Assembly (NCBI RefSeq): GCF_918741285.1
Contig: NZ_CAKKNC010000001.1
Location: 310,001-374,000, forward strand
Origin: Sphingobium sp. CECT 9361
GTDB lineage: Bacteria; Pseudomonadota; Alphaproteobacteria; Sphingomonadales; Sphingomonadaceae
Reading direction: 5' to 3'
Length of the DNA: 64,000 bases
Translations under genes and position numbers: made by a program
Shown: positions 8,665-18,221 of the stretch, piece after piece
Layout: the number at the start of each line of letters is the position of its first letter
Position numbering within the stretch: position 1 is the stretch's first letter
The notes under the pieces: model-generated
The model's database searches: none
Seen by the model: the letters and a program-made list of their open reading frames with translations, nothing else
Told to the model about the DNA's origin: nothing

Positions 8665-9984
8665 ATGCGCCACATCGCGATCGTCGGATCGGGGCCAGCG
8701 GGCTACTACACCGCCGAGGCTTGCACCAAGACCTTCGGTGAGAATGCACGGGTCGATATCATCGACCGCATGCCGGTGCCGTTCGGGTTGATCCGAACGG
8801 GCGTTGCGCCCGACCATCAATCGATCAAAGCCGTTTCCCAGAGATATGACGCGGTATCGCTGGGCGACAATGTGCGCTTCATCGGCAATGTCTCGATTGG
8901 GCAGGACGTGTCGATTGCCGAATTGCTGTCGCTATACGATGCCGTAGTGCTCGCGACAGGCGCGCCGAATGATCGCACTCTGGACGTTCCGGGCGACGAT
9001 CTGCCTGGCGTCATCGGCAGTGCGGCATTTGTCGGCTGGTATAATGGCCACCCGGACCATGCAACGCTCAGCCCGCCCCTGAATGGCGATCATGCCGTGA
9101 TACTTGGTAATGGCAATGTGGCGCTGGACGTTGCCCGGATACTTGCCAAAACGCCTGAAGAGTTTGCCGGAAGCGACATTGCGCGGCATGCCCTGGATGT
9201 GCTGGCGCAATCGTCCTTAACGCACATTACGATCATCGGACGCCGGGGACCGCATCAAATCGCAATGACGCCCAAGGAGCTTGAGGAGCTGGAGCGTCTG
9301 GAACGCGCGGACATGCAGGTTTCGGCGAGCGATTTCCCCCCGGTTGCGGAGGACGCCGCACTGGAACCGGGCTTGCGCAAATCAGTGGGGTTGCTGCGAA
9401 CGTTCGCCGGTCGGGACACCGTGAATAAGCCGATGCGCGTAACGTTCGATTTCTTTGCGATGCCAGTCGCGGTGGAAGGCGAAGGGAAGGTAGAGCGGCT
9501 GATTGTCGAGCAGACGCAGGTCGACGAGGACGGCCATTTAGCGGGTACGGGAGAGCAGTATGCAATCGAGGCCGATATGATCATATCCTGCATCGGATAC
9601 CGCACCCCACCTATCGAAGGCGTCCCCTACGATGTCGATCATGGCCGTTTCGCCAATCAGGACGGCAGGATCGAGCCGGGTCTGTATTGCGTTGGATGGG
9701 CGCGGCGCGGCCCCACCGGGACCATCGGCACGAACAGGCCTGATGGATATGACATCGTCGAGCGTATTGCGTCCGACCTTGCCTCCGGGGTTACCGACCG
9801 ATCGGGCGATAGCGGTCTGGATGCGTTGCTGAACGAACGGGGTGTCGCGCCGGTATATTTCAGCGACTGGCAGCGGATCGACGCGGCGGAACGCGATCGG
9901 GCGCGGGACGGTGCGCCGCGTGAAAAGTTCACGACGGTCGAGGATATGCTGGCCGCAGCGCATGGTGAAGACGCGGCGCGCTGA
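8665..9984 (+). CDS. Ferredoxin--NADP reductase, adrenodoxin-reductase type
   Basis: A 439-residue FAD-dependent reductase of the FprA/adrenodoxin reductase family, passing electrons between NADPH and ferredoxin. The N-terminal FAD motif GSGPAG is at residues 8-13, followed by VPFGLIRTGVAPDH, the NADP-binding GNGNVALDVARIL, RRGPHQIAMTPKEL, and the C-terminal FAD-contacting GWARRGPTGTIGTN. A strong Shine-Dalgarno sequence (GAGAGGAG) precedes the ATG. It is transcribed divergently from the GGDEF/EAL gene and ends facing the DUF3035 lipoprotein gene; a 9-bp inverted repeat at 9970-9993 spans its stop codon. Confidence 0.95.
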   Translation: MRHIAIVGSGPAGYYTAEACTKTFGENARVDIIDRMPVPFGLIRTGVAPDHQSIKAVSQRYDAVSLGDNVRFIGNVSIGQDVSIAELLSLYDAVVLATGAPNDRTLDVPGDDLPGVIGSAAFVGWYNGHPDHATLSPPLNGDHAVILGNGNVALDVARILAKTPEEFAGSDIARHALDVLAQSSLTHITIIGRRGPHQIAMTPKELEELERLERADMQVSASDFPPVAEDAALEPGLRKSVGLLRTFAGRDTVNKPMRVTFDFFAMPVAVEGEGKVERLIVEQTQVDEDGHLAGTGEQYAIEADMIISCIGYRTPPIEGVPYDVDHGRFANQDGRIEPGLYCVGWARRGPTGTIGTNRPDGYDIVERIASDLASGVTDRSGDSGLDALLNERGVAPVYFSDWQRIDAAERDRARDGAPREKFTTVEDMLAAAHGEDAAR

Positions 9985-9999
9985 CGCCGCGTCTCACAA

Positions 10000-10422
10000 T
10001 CAGTTGGGTGTAGCAGCCCGTGCGTTCTGGCCGTCACCTTCGGGAGCGGCGATGATGTCGCGGGTGGTTGCGCCCTTGTCGACGACATTGGTGTCGGGAT
10101 CGGCGACCGAGGAGCGGATGCCGGGATCGGCGCTGCCGCGACCGGCGCTGGTGAGAGCCGACGTTTCCGTGCTGCTGCGGGCGGCGGCGCCACCGAACAT
10201 GGCGTTCATCGCCTGACGGGTCGAATCCGCAGTGGCCACCGGAGCGGCGCCCGGCGCAGGAGGCACGAGCGCGAAGTCGGGCGGAATCACCAGCGGTGCC
10301 TGACGCGAAACCGCGAATTCATCGGGGCGTTCGCGGTTGAACAGGCCAGTCGAGCCGCATGCCGACAGCGCCGACATCCCGGCGATCAGGCCACAGGCGA
10401 GAACAATTTTACGCATTTTCAT
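10000..10422 (-). CDS. DUF3035 lipoprotein (BamF-like)
   Basis: A 140-residue lipoprotein: the signal peptide ends in a lipobox-like SALSACGS, followed by NRERPDEFAVSRQAPLVIPPDF, the typical DUF3035 start. In alphaproteobacteria this family is linked with the beta-barrel assembly machinery (BamF), a role taken here from family knowledge only. Three in-frame ATG codons (10425, 10422, 10416) occur; GGAG is best spaced for 10422. The first would form an ATGA overlap with the lspA stop codon, so the gene is co-transcribed with the signal peptidase that would process it. Confidence 0.75.
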   Translation of the reverse strand: MKMRKIVLACGLIAGMSALSACGSTGLFNRERPDEFAVSRQAPLVIPPDFALVPPAPGAAPVATADSTRQAMNAMFGGAAARSSTETSALTSAGRGSADPGIRSSVADPDTNVVDKGATTRDIIAAPEGDGQNARAATPN

Positions 10423-10937
10423 CATGACTCCGTATTTGCGCCCTTCTCGCGCAGCAGCAGCGCTCGCGCAAGCAGGATCAGCACGCCGATGGTGATCGCG
10501 GCGTCGGCTAGGTTGAATATGAGGAAGGGCCGCCACTCGCCGAAGTGCAGGTCGGCATAGTCGACGACATAGCCAAAGCGGCTGCGGTCGATGATGTTGC
10601 CGATGGCACCGCCCAGCACGAGGCCGAGGGCGAGCACATCGTCGCGCGCCTTTTCGCGCCACATCCAGATCGCGACGAACAACGCGATCAGCGCGGTCAT
10701 GCCCACCAGCGCCCAGCGCGCGGTTTCATTGTCCGCGTGGAAGAAGCCCATCGAGACGCCTCGGTTCTCCAACCAGCGCAGGCGGAAGATGGGGAGCAAT
10801 TCGATCCCGATATCGGCGCGCGATTTGAGTGCGAGCGGCACGGTGACGATATATTTTATGAGCTGATCGAAGAGGACGATCAGCGCAGCGACGGCAAGGC
10901 CGAGCGGACGGTAGTTGGGGACGGGAGCGCTTGTCAT
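10422..10937 (-). CDS. lspA: Lipoprotein signal peptidase II
   Basis: A 171-residue inner-membrane aspartyl peptidase that cleaves prolipoprotein signal peptides. Four hydrophobic helices are visible and the catalytic motifs are intact: GNIIDRSRFGYVVDY with the first Asp and FNLADAAITIG with the second. The start MTSAPVPNYR overlaps the ileS stop codon by four bases (ATGA), giving the classic ileS-lspA coupling. Confidence 0.96.
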   Translation of the reverse strand: MTSAPVPNYRPLGLAVAALIVLFDQLIKYIVTVPLALKSRADIGIELLPIFRLRWLENRGVSMGFFHADNETARWALVGMTALIALFVAIWMWREKARDDVLALGLVLGGAIGNIIDRSRFGYVVDYADLHFGEWRPFLIFNLADAAITIGVLILLARALLLREKGANTES

Positions 10938-13900
10938 GTGTTCAGCACCGTGTCGCAGCGGTCGCATAGCGCGCCGTCTTCTGTGACTTCGGGAAGCAGG
11001 CGCCAGCAACGACCGCATTTGTGCCAGTCGGAGGGTTGCACGGCGATGGCGTCCTGTCCTGCATCCATATCAACCTTTGCCACGATGCAGATCTCTGCAA
11101 AGTCGATCCCCGCTGCTTCCGGCACGACGCCCATCGAAACGGTTGCTTCCAGACTGGAGCGGACAACCTTTTCGCGGCGCAACGGTTCAATGGCTTCGTT
11201 CACCTGATCGCGGGATGAACGGATGACGTCCCATTTGCTGCCGAGGGCTTCGTCCCGCCAGCTTTTCTCGACTTCCGGCCATTCAAGGAAGTGCACGCTG
11301 GCATCCGGATCGGGATAGCGGCTCTGCCACACTTCTTCCGCTGTGAAGGGGATGATCGGCGCGGCGTAGCGGGCGAGGGCGTGGAAGAGGGTGTCGAGGA
11401 CAGTGCGGTAGGCGCGGCGCTTCATGTCCGTGGGCGCGTCGCAGTAGAGGCAGTCCTTGCGGATGTCGAAGAAGAAGGCGGACAAATCGATGTTCGCGAA
11501 GTCCATCAGCGCGCGGGTGTAGCGGCTAAATTCCAGCCAGGGTTCATTTGGCCAAACTTCTCTATCATCGCCCAGAGCGACGACCCCGTGAAGTTCGGAA
11601 TCCAACATGGCGAGGCGGTGGAGCATGTAGCGTTCCAGCTCCGGCATGGCGCTCACCGGCACCCGCTCGGCGTCGGTGAAGTCGGAGAGAGCGCCAAGCA
11701 AGTATCTGAAAGTATTACGTAATTTGCGATAGGCGTCGCTTGCCCCGGCGAGGACTTCCTTGCCGATCTTCACGTCATCGAAATAATCGGTCGAGGCCAC
11801 CCAGACGCGCAGGATGTCCGCGCCGCTCTCGCCCATGATTTTCAGCGGATCGACGACATTGCCGAGCGACTTGGACATCTTCCGTCCCTGTCCGTCCAGC
11901 GCGAAGCCGTGGGTCAGCACCGCCTTGTACGGCGCACAGCCGCGCGTGCCGCTCGATTCGAGGAGCGAGGACTGGAACCAGCCGCGATGCTGGTCCGACC
12001 CTTCGAGATAGAGGTCTGCGCGCACGCCCTTGCCGTAGCGGGCCTCGACCACGAAGCTGTGGGTGGAACCGCTGTCGAACCACACGTCGAGAATGTCGTT
12101 CACGACCTCATAGTCGGCCAGATCGTAATCCGGGCCGAGCAAGGCCTGATGATCCGCGCCGAACCATGCGTCCGCACCTGCGCCCTTGAACGCTTCGATG
12201 ATGCGGGCGTTGACGGCGGGGTCGTTCAGATAGTCGCCGCTCTGGCGATGGACGTAGAGCGCAATCGGTACGCCCCAGGCGCGCTGGCGGGAGATGACCC
12301 AGTCCGGGCGGCCTTCGACCATCGTGCGGATGCGGTTAGTGGAGCGTTCCGGCACCCAGCGGGTCTGGGCGATGGCGTTGAGGGCGATGTCTCTCAATGT
12401 CGCGCCATTGGTCCCCCTCCCGCTTGCGGGAGGGGTTAGGGGAGGGGATGTAAGCGCGGCACTGTCGTTCGCGGACAGGCCCTCCCCCGACCCCTCCCGC
12501 AAGCGGGAGGGGAGATTCGCGTCGCTCGTCGCCTTATCCATCGGGATGAACCATTGCGGGGTGCAGCGGTAGATGATGCGTGCCTTGCTGCGCCAGCTAT
12601 GCGGATAGCTGTGCTTGAAGTCGTCCGACGCGGCGAGGAGGGCACCGGCTTCGCGCAGGTCGGAGCAGATCGGGCCGTCCTTGCTGACGAACTTCATGTT
12701 GATGACGGAGCCTTGCCCGCCCAGCCACAGCCAGTCGTCGCGATATTTGCCTTCGCCGGTCACCGCGAAGACAGGATCGATGCCATGCGCCTTGCAGACG
12801 AGGAAATCCTCTTCGCCATGATCGGGCGCCATGTGGACGAGGCCGGTGCCTGCGTCGGTGGTGACATGATCGGCGGGGAGGAAGGGGCGGGGGCGATCGA
12901 AAAAGCTGAGTTTCGCCTTCTCGTCACCCCGGACTTGATCCGGGGTCCCGCTGCCTTCGTGGGCGGCGGAAGAAGAAGCGGGATCCCGGCTTTCGCCGGG
13001 ATGACGGAGGGCGTTGGCCATTGGGTGGCGGGCAGTGGCTCCGGCGAGTTGCGAGCCTTTGATCTTTATTCCCTCAGTTCCGTAGCCGATCTCGCGTGTT
13101 AAAAGGGGCGTCACGGACAACTCGGCGTCCGTTAAGTTTATGACACGACCGCCAAACTTGACCCATTCGCCAGCTCTGGCGGCACTCTGAAGTCGGCTTT
13201 GAAAATCAACGCGGAGATTTTCAGCAATTAGTACCCGAAGACCATGGAGCGGATAGACTCTTGCTAGTTCTTCCAGCTTGTCTGGGGAACCGCCTGCAAC
13301 AATTTCATAGAGTTGGTATTCAATGTCTTCCCCATAAGCGATGGCCTGATTGACAGGGATCGTCCACGGCGTCGTCGTCCAGATGACCGCATAGGCGCCG
13401 ACCAGTTCCGGCGCGTTCGGCGCATCCACAATCTCGAAACCCACGTCGATCTGGGTCGAAACAACATCCTCATATTCGACCTCGGCTTCCGCCAGCGCGG
13501 TCTTCTCCACGGGTGACCACATCACTGGCTTTGCGCCACGATAGAGCTGGCCCGACTCCGCGAATTTCAGGATTTCGCCGACGATGGTGGCTTCGGCTTC
13601 GAACTTCATGGTGAGGTACGGATCGTCCCAGTCGCCCATCACGCCCAGACGCTTGAACTGTTCCTTCTGCACGCCCACCCATTTGTCGGCATAGGCGCGG
13701 CATTCGGCGCGGAATTCCTGCGGGGGAACTTCGTCCTTGTTCAGCTTCTTCTTGCGATATTCCTCCTCGATCTTCCATTCGATCGGCAGGCCGTGGCAGT
13801 CCCAGCCGGGGACGTAAGGCGCGTCCTTGCCCAGCAGAGTCTGGCTGCGGACGATGATGTCCTTCAGCACCTTGTTCATCGCGTGGCCCATATGGATGTC

Positions 13901-14104
13901 GCCATTGGCGTAGGGCGGGCCGTCGTGGAGGATGAAGCGTTCGCGCCCGGCGCGCTTTTCGCGCAGTTTGCCGTACAGGTCCATTTCCGCCCAGCGCGCG
14001 GCGATGGCGGGTTCCTTCTGCGCAAGGCCGGCCTTCATCGGGAAGTCGGTCTGCGGCAAGAAGACAGTGGATTTGTAGTCTGGGGCGGTGGGCTGATCGG
14101 TCAT
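10934..14104 (-). CDS. ileS: Isoleucyl-tRNA synthetase with two in-frame repeat insertions
   Basis: A 1056-residue class I synthetase that charges tRNA-Ile. The HMGH signature is at residues 71-74, the editing domain follows, GRKMSKSLGN lies near residue 741, and the C-terminal zinc ribbon (CGRCWRLLPE...CDRCD) near residue 1030. The protein is longer than usual because two palindromic repeats are translated in frame: at about residues 366-394 within the editing-domain region, and at about 531-563 between IPMDKA and TLRDIALNAI. Neither disturbs a catalytic motif. About 120 bases at 13201-13320 are only about 44% GC, unlike the rest of the gene. ileS sits between ribF and lspA. Confidence 0.96.
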   Translation of the reverse strand: MTDQPTAPDYKSTVFLPQTDFPMKAGLAQKEPAIAARWAEMDLYGKLREKRAGRERFILHDGPPYANGDIHMGHAMNKVLKDIIVRSQTLLGKDAPYVPGWDCHGLPIEWKIEEEYRKKKLNKDEVPPQEFRAECRAYADKWVGVQKEQFKRLGVMGDWDDPYLTMKFEAEATIVGEILKFAESGQLYRGAKPVMWSPVEKTALAEAEVEYEDVVSTQIDVGFEIVDAPNAPELVGAYAVIWTTTPWTIPVNQAIAYGEDIEYQLYEIVAGGSPDKLEELARVYPLHGLRVLIAENLRVDFQSRLQSAARAGEWVKFGGRVINLTDAELSVTPLLTREIGYGTEGIKIKGSQLAGATARHPMANALRHPGESRDPASSSAAHEGSGTPDQVRGDEKAKLSFFDRPRPFLPADHVTTDAGTGLVHMAPDHGEEDFLVCKAHGIDPVFAVTGEGKYRDDWLWLGGQGSVINMKFVSKDGPICSDLREAGALLAASDDFKHSYPHSWRSKARIIYRCTPQWFIPMDKATSDANLPSRLREGSGEGLSANDSAALTSPPLTPPASGRGTNGATLRDIALNAIAQTRWVPERSTNRIRTMVEGRPDWVISRQRAWGVPIALYVHRQSGDYLNDPAVNARIIEAFKGAGADAWFGADHQALLGPDYDLADYEVVNDILDVWFDSGSTHSFVVEARYGKGVRADLYLEGSDQHRGWFQSSLLESSGTRGCAPYKAVLTHGFALDGQGRKMSKSLGNVVDPLKIMGESGADILRVWVASTDYFDDVKIGKEVLAGASDAYRKLRNTFRYLLGALSDFTDAERVPVSAMPELERYMLHRLAMLDSELHGVVALGDDREVWPNEPWLEFSRYTRALMDFANIDLSAFFFDIRKDCLYCDAPTDMKRRAYRTVLDTLFHALARYAAPIIPFTAEEVWQSRYPDPDASVHFLEWPEVEKSWRDEALGSKWDVIRSSRDQVNEAIEPLRREKVVRSSLEATVSMGVVPEAAGIDFAEICIVAKVDMDAGQDAIAVQPSDWHKCGRCWRLLPEVTEDGALCDRCDTVLNT
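12414..12512. repeat. 99-bp inverted-repeat element inside ileS
   Basis: The element has 33-bp arms (12414-12446 and 12480-12512) that are inverted copies with about two mismatches; each arm itself starts or ends with a self-complementary CCCCTCCCGC/GCGGGAGGGG hairpin. The length, 99 bp, is a multiple of three and the ileS frame reads through it as a Pro/Gly/Arg/Ser-rich stretch of 33 residues. It resembles the mobile palindromic repeats found between genes in sphingomonads. Confidence 0.85.
12922..13006. repeat. 85-bp composite palindromic element inside ileS
   Basis: Outer CGTCA/TGACG ends (12922-12926 and 13002-13006) enclose two hairpins, CCCCGGA-CTTGA-TCCGGGG (12927-12945) and TCCCGGC-TTTC-GCCGGGA (12984-13001). 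Read on the minus strand it encodes RHPGESRDPA and TPDQVRGD. The second hairpin shares CCCGGCNTTCGCCGGG with the intergenic element at 17368-17444. Confidence 0.85.
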
Positions 14105-14143
14105 GGGTGCGCTTATACTGATGGGAGCAGATTAGCGCGGTGC

Positions 14144-15088
14144 TTAGGCGACGCGGGGGCTAGCCGCAAGGATTTGCCGCGCGCGGGCGATATCCTTGTC
14201 CATCTGCGCCACGAGGGCGTCGAGGCTGTCGAACTTGGCTTCCGCGCGGAGGCGTTCGATCAACTGCACTTCGATGCATTGGTCGTACAGGCTTTCGGAG
14301 AAATCGAGGAAGAAGGGTTCGAGCAATTCCTTGGGCGGATCGAAGGTGGGGCGGATGCCGAGATTGGCGGCACCGTCCAGCACGCGGCCATCCGGCAGCA
14401 CACCGCGCACCGCATAGATGCCATAGGCGGGACGCAGATAGTTGCCCATGTCGAGATTGGCCGTGGGGTAGCCGATGGTGCGGCCGACCTTGTCGCCATG
14501 CTGGACGATCCCTTCGATAGCGAAGGGGCGGGTGAGAAGCCGGGTGGCCGTGGCGCAATCGCCCGATTGCAGCGCGGCGCGGATGCGGCTGGACGAGACG
14601 GGCTGGCCATCGGGCGTGGAAACCGCGCCGACGGCTTGTGCCGCGATGCCCAGCGGCGCGCCAATCTCGGCCAGGCGAGCGATTGTCCCGGCCTTGTCCT
14701 TGGCGAAGGTGAAATCCTCGCCCGTCACGACGCCCGCCGGGCGGAGAAGGTCGTGGAGCATGTTGCGGACGAATTCTTCAGGTGTCAGCGCAGCGAGAGC
14801 TTTATCAAAATGGAAGACGAACATCGCGTCTGCGCCAGCCTGCGCGAACAGCCGTTCACGCTGATCGAGGCTGGTGAGCCGGAAAGGCGGCGCATCGGGG
14901 TGGAAGAGGCGCATCGGGTGCGGATCGAAAGTGGCGACGATGACCGGGCGGCCCTCGCTGCGCGCCCAGTCGACGGCACGACCGATCACGGCCTGATGAC
15001 CCAGATGAAACCCGTCAAAATTCCCCAGCGCGACAATAGCCCCGCGAAGTTCCGCCGGCACTGCCTCGCCGCTACCCAGCCGCTGCAT
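14144..15088 (-). CDS. ribF: Bifunctional riboflavin kinase / FAD synthetase
   Basis: A 314-residue cytoplasmic enzyme converting riboflavin to FMN and then FAD. The N-terminal nucleotidyltransferase domain shows ALGNFDGFHLGHQAVI and the later SSSRIRAAL motif; the C-terminal riboflavin kinase domain shows GRTIGYPTANLDM and the EVQLIERLR ending. The start is uncertain: MQRLGSGEAVP at 15088 is preferred, but a TTG at 15124 in the same frame is possible, and neither has a clear Shine-Dalgarno sequence. It precedes ileS by 39 bases. Confidence 0.93.
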   Translation of the reverse strand: MQRLGSGEAVPAELRGAIVALGNFDGFHLGHQAVIGRAVDWARSEGRPVIVATFDPHPMRLFHPDAPPFRLTSLDQRERLFAQAGADAMFVFHFDKALAALTPEEFVRNMLHDLLRPAGVVTGEDFTFAKDKAGTIARLAEIGAPLGIAAQAVGAVSTPDGQPVSSSRIRAALQSGDCATATRLLTRPFAIEGIVQHGDKVGRTIGYPTANLDMGNYLRPAYGIYAVRGVLPDGRVLDGAANLGIRPTFDPPKELLEPFFLDFSESLYDQCIEVQLIERLRAEAKFDSLDALVAQMDKDIARARQILAASPRVA

Positions 15089-15190
15089 GGGGCGGGCTAT
15101 AGGGGGATGGGGCGCGAAGGGCAATTGGGAGTTGTAGAAGGCTTACCGCAGTTGGAGAGGGGGTGTGCTCTCTTCCGGTGAGAGAGGGAA

Positions 15191-15685
15191 TTAGACGCGC
15201 CTCAATGTCACGAAACTGTATCCGGGGCGTCCGTTTTCCGCGGCGTGGTCTTCCCGCGCTACCTCGCGCCAGATCGCGGAGTCGAACGCAGCCATGCGGG
15301 TGTCGCCTTCCGCATCGACATGCACCTGCGTCAGTTCGATGCGATCCGCGACGGGCATGAACAGGCGATATATCTCCGCACCGCCGATGACCGAAATGAT
15401 CGGGGCATTGGCCAGCCGGATGGCAGCGTCGACATCGCGCACGACTTCCGCGCCATCCTCGTACCAGTCGGGATCGCGGGTGAGGACGATGTGGCGGCGC
15501 CCTTCCAGCAGGCCAGGCAGGCTGTCGAAGGTCTTGCGGCCCATGATCATCGGGCGACCCTGCGTCAGTGTCTTGAAATGGCGCAGATCGGCAGGGAGGT
15601 GCCAGGGGAGCGCGCCGTCGCGGCCGATGATGCCATTGTCGGCGCGGGCGAGAATCAGGACGATTTCGGGATGGGTCGTCGGCAT
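15191..15685 (-). CDS. folA: Dihydrofolate reductase
   Basis: A 164-residue enzyme reducing dihydrofolate with NADPH. Family features are visible: ILARADNGIIGRDGALPWHLPADLRHF at the start with the catalytic acidic residue after the LPWHLP loop, the NADPH-binding GRKTFDSLPGLLEGR and the VIGGAEIYRLF segment. GGGAG stands before the ATG. It lies 34 bases after purK and 102 bases before ribF, in the same direction. Confidence 0.96.
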   Translation of the reverse strand: MPTTHPEIVLILARADNGIIGRDGALPWHLPADLRHFKTLTQGRPMIMGRKTFDSLPGLLEGRRHIVLTRDPDWYEDGAEVVRDVDAAIRLANAPIISVIGGAEIYRLFMPVADRIELTQVHVDAEGDTRMAAFDSAIWREVAREDHAAENGRPGYSFVTLRRV

Positions 15686-15719
15686 GTCGGTCGCTCCCTT
15701 TCCCTACAATTCTATGGGA

Positions 15720-16786
15720 TCAAATGGTCAGGCGGGTCACATGCCCCATCTTGCGGCCCGCTCGTGCTTCGCCCTTGCCATAAAGATGGAGGTGATTGGA
15801 AGGGTCGGCAAGAATTTGTGGCCAATCGTCCGCCTGGTCGGCGATCAGGTTGCGCATGTCCACGCGGCTCGCGGCGAGCGCGGTGTCGCCCAGCGGCAGG
15901 CCGCAAATGGCACGGACGTGATTTTCGAACTGGCTGGTGAGCGCGCCTTCGATGGTCCAGTGGCCGCTATTGTGGACGCGCGGAGCCATTTCGTTGAACA
16001 CCGGCCCCTCGGGCGAGGCGAAAAATTCGACGGCGAGGACGCCGACATAATCGAGTTCTTCGAGCAACTGGCGGGTGAGGGCGCGGGCTTCCTCGGTCTG
16101 GCTTTCGATCAGCGCGCCTGCCGGGACGGTCGAGGTGGCGAGGATGCCATCGACATGGACGTTAGCGGGGCTGTCCCAGAACCGGATTTCGCCGGTCGCG
16201 CCGCGCACGGCCAGCACGGAAAATTCCTGATCGAAGGTTACGAAGCCTTCCAGAATAGCCGATGCGCGCTGGATCGCGTTCCATGCGCCGATGCTGTCGC
16301 CGGGGACCAGGATCCGCGCCTGCCCCTTGCCATCATAGCCCATGCGGTTGGTCTTGAGGATGGCGGGGCAGCCGATACGGTCGATGGCGCTGTCGAGATC
16401 GTCAAGGCTGTCGACCGCCAGAAAGGGCGCGGTGACGCCGCCCAGATTGTTCACGAAACGCTTCTCGGCGAGGCGGTCCTGCGCGACACGCAGTGCTGCC
16501 ACGCCGGGGCGAACAAGGCCGTGGGCGCTCAGCACATCGACGGCAGCCGTGTCGATATTCTCGAACTCATAAGTGACGACATCGACGCTGTCGGCAAAAC
16601 GCGCGAGCGCCTCGGCATCGGTATAGCTGGCCTGCGTCCAGCGCGGCGAGACGTCGGCAGCGGGGCCGCTGGTTTCAGGCGCGTAGATATGGGTGCGATA
16701 GCCAAGCTGCGCGGCGGCCATGGCGATCATCCGGCCCAGTTGCCCGCCGCCCAATATGCCGATGATGGACCCCGGCGGGATCGCCG

Positions 16787-16790
<4 letters not shown>
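15720..16790 (-). CDS. purK: N5-carboxyaminoimidazole ribonucleotide synthase
   Basis: A 356-residue ATP-grasp enzyme that makes N5-CAIR from AIR and bicarbonate in purine synthesis. The start [13 protein letters not shown] is the family signature, followed by the ATP-grasp segments [14 protein letters not shown] and [23 protein letters not shown]. The ATG overlaps the purE stop codon by four bases, so both steps of the CAIR route are made together. Confidence 0.97.
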
Positions 16791-17281
<491 letters not shown>

Positions 17282-17367
17282 GATCGCTTCCTGTATGCGA
17301 GGCACGCGCCCCGGAAGGAGAGGGCCTTAACCGGGTGCTCGCGCATTGTCGACAACCTACATACGCT

Positions 17368-17444
17368 GTTCTCCTGCGAAAGCAGGAGGCCAGGGTTCGC
17401 AGGGAAGCGCATGGTGCTCTGGACCCCGGCGTTCGCCGGGGAAC
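17368..17444. repeat. Intergenic palindromic repeat between gpmA and purE
   Basis: Two hairpins, CTCCTGC-GAAA-GCAGGAG (17371-17388) and CCCCGGC-GTTC-GCCGGGG (17424-17441), flanked by GTT/AAC ends, with an internal CCAG/CTGG pair. It has the same two-hairpin design as the element in ileS at 12922-13006. Confidence 0.75.
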
Positions 17445-17448
17445 GCGC

Positions 17449-18135
17449 TTACCGCTCCGACAGATAATAGCGATCCAGCGCGTTCAGATCATTGTCCAGT
17501 TCGTAGACGATGGGCTGGCCGGTGGGGATTTCCAGGCTGGTGATCTCGTCGTCCGAAATGCCGGACAGGTGCTTGACCAGCGCGCGGAGCGAATTGCCGT
17601 GGGCGGAGATGAGGACGCGCTTGTCGGCCTTCAGCTCCGGCGCGATGCGGCTTTCCCAATAAGGGAGCACGCGAGCGATGGTGTCTTTCAGGCTCTCGGT
17701 CGAAGGGATGGCGATCCCGGCGTAGCGGCGGTCCTTCGACAAGTCGAATTCGCTGCCGGCTTCGAGCGGCGGCGGGGGAATGTCGAAGCTGCGGCGCCAG
17801 ATGTGGACCTGATCCGCGCCATGCTTGGCGGCTGTCTCCGCCTTGTCGAGACCGGTAAGGCCACCATAATGGCGCTCATTGAGGTGCCAGTCCTTTTCCA
17901 CCGGCAACCACAGGCGACCCATTTCTTCGAGCGCGAGGTTGAGCGTCTTGATCGCGCGGGTTTGCAGCGAGGTAAAGCAGGTGTCGAAATCGAGCCCCTT
18001 GGCTTTCATCAGTTGTCCGGCGGCGCGCGCTTCGCCTGCGCCTTTTTCGGTCACATCGACATCCCACCAGCCGGTGAAGCGGTTTTCCAGATTCCATGAC
18101 GACTGGCCATGACGGATGAGGACGAGCGTGGGCAT
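17449..18135 (-). CDS. gpmA: 2,3-bisphosphoglycerate-dependent phosphoglycerate mutase
   Basis: A 228-residue glycolytic enzyme interconverting 3- and 2-phosphoglycerate. The phosphohistidine motif [10 protein letters not shown] is at residues 6-15, with [16 protein letters not shown] sequence ([15 protein letters not shown]) and the second catalytic His in [16 protein letters not shown] precedes the ATG at 18135; upstream in-frame codons are excluded. It is divergent from the hydrolase at 18222. Confidence 0.96.
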   Translation of the reverse strand: MPTLVLIRHGQSSWNLENRFTGWWDVDVTEKGAGEARAAGQLMKAKGLDFDTCFTSLQTRAIKTLNLALEEMGRLWLPVEKDWHLNERHYGGLTGLDKAETAAKHGADQVHIWRRSFDIPPPPLEAGSEFDLSKDRRYAGIAIPSTESLKDTIARVLPYWESRIAPELKADKRVLISAHGNSLRALVKHLSGISDDEITSLEIPTGQPIVYELDNDLNALDRYYLSER

Positions 18136-18221
18136 TGAAATCTCCCAAAGGGTCAGCGGACGCGCTTTCCTTAGCGGCAAAATCCCGCCATGCAATGCAC
18201 TGCGACAGGAAGGAGACAGTC

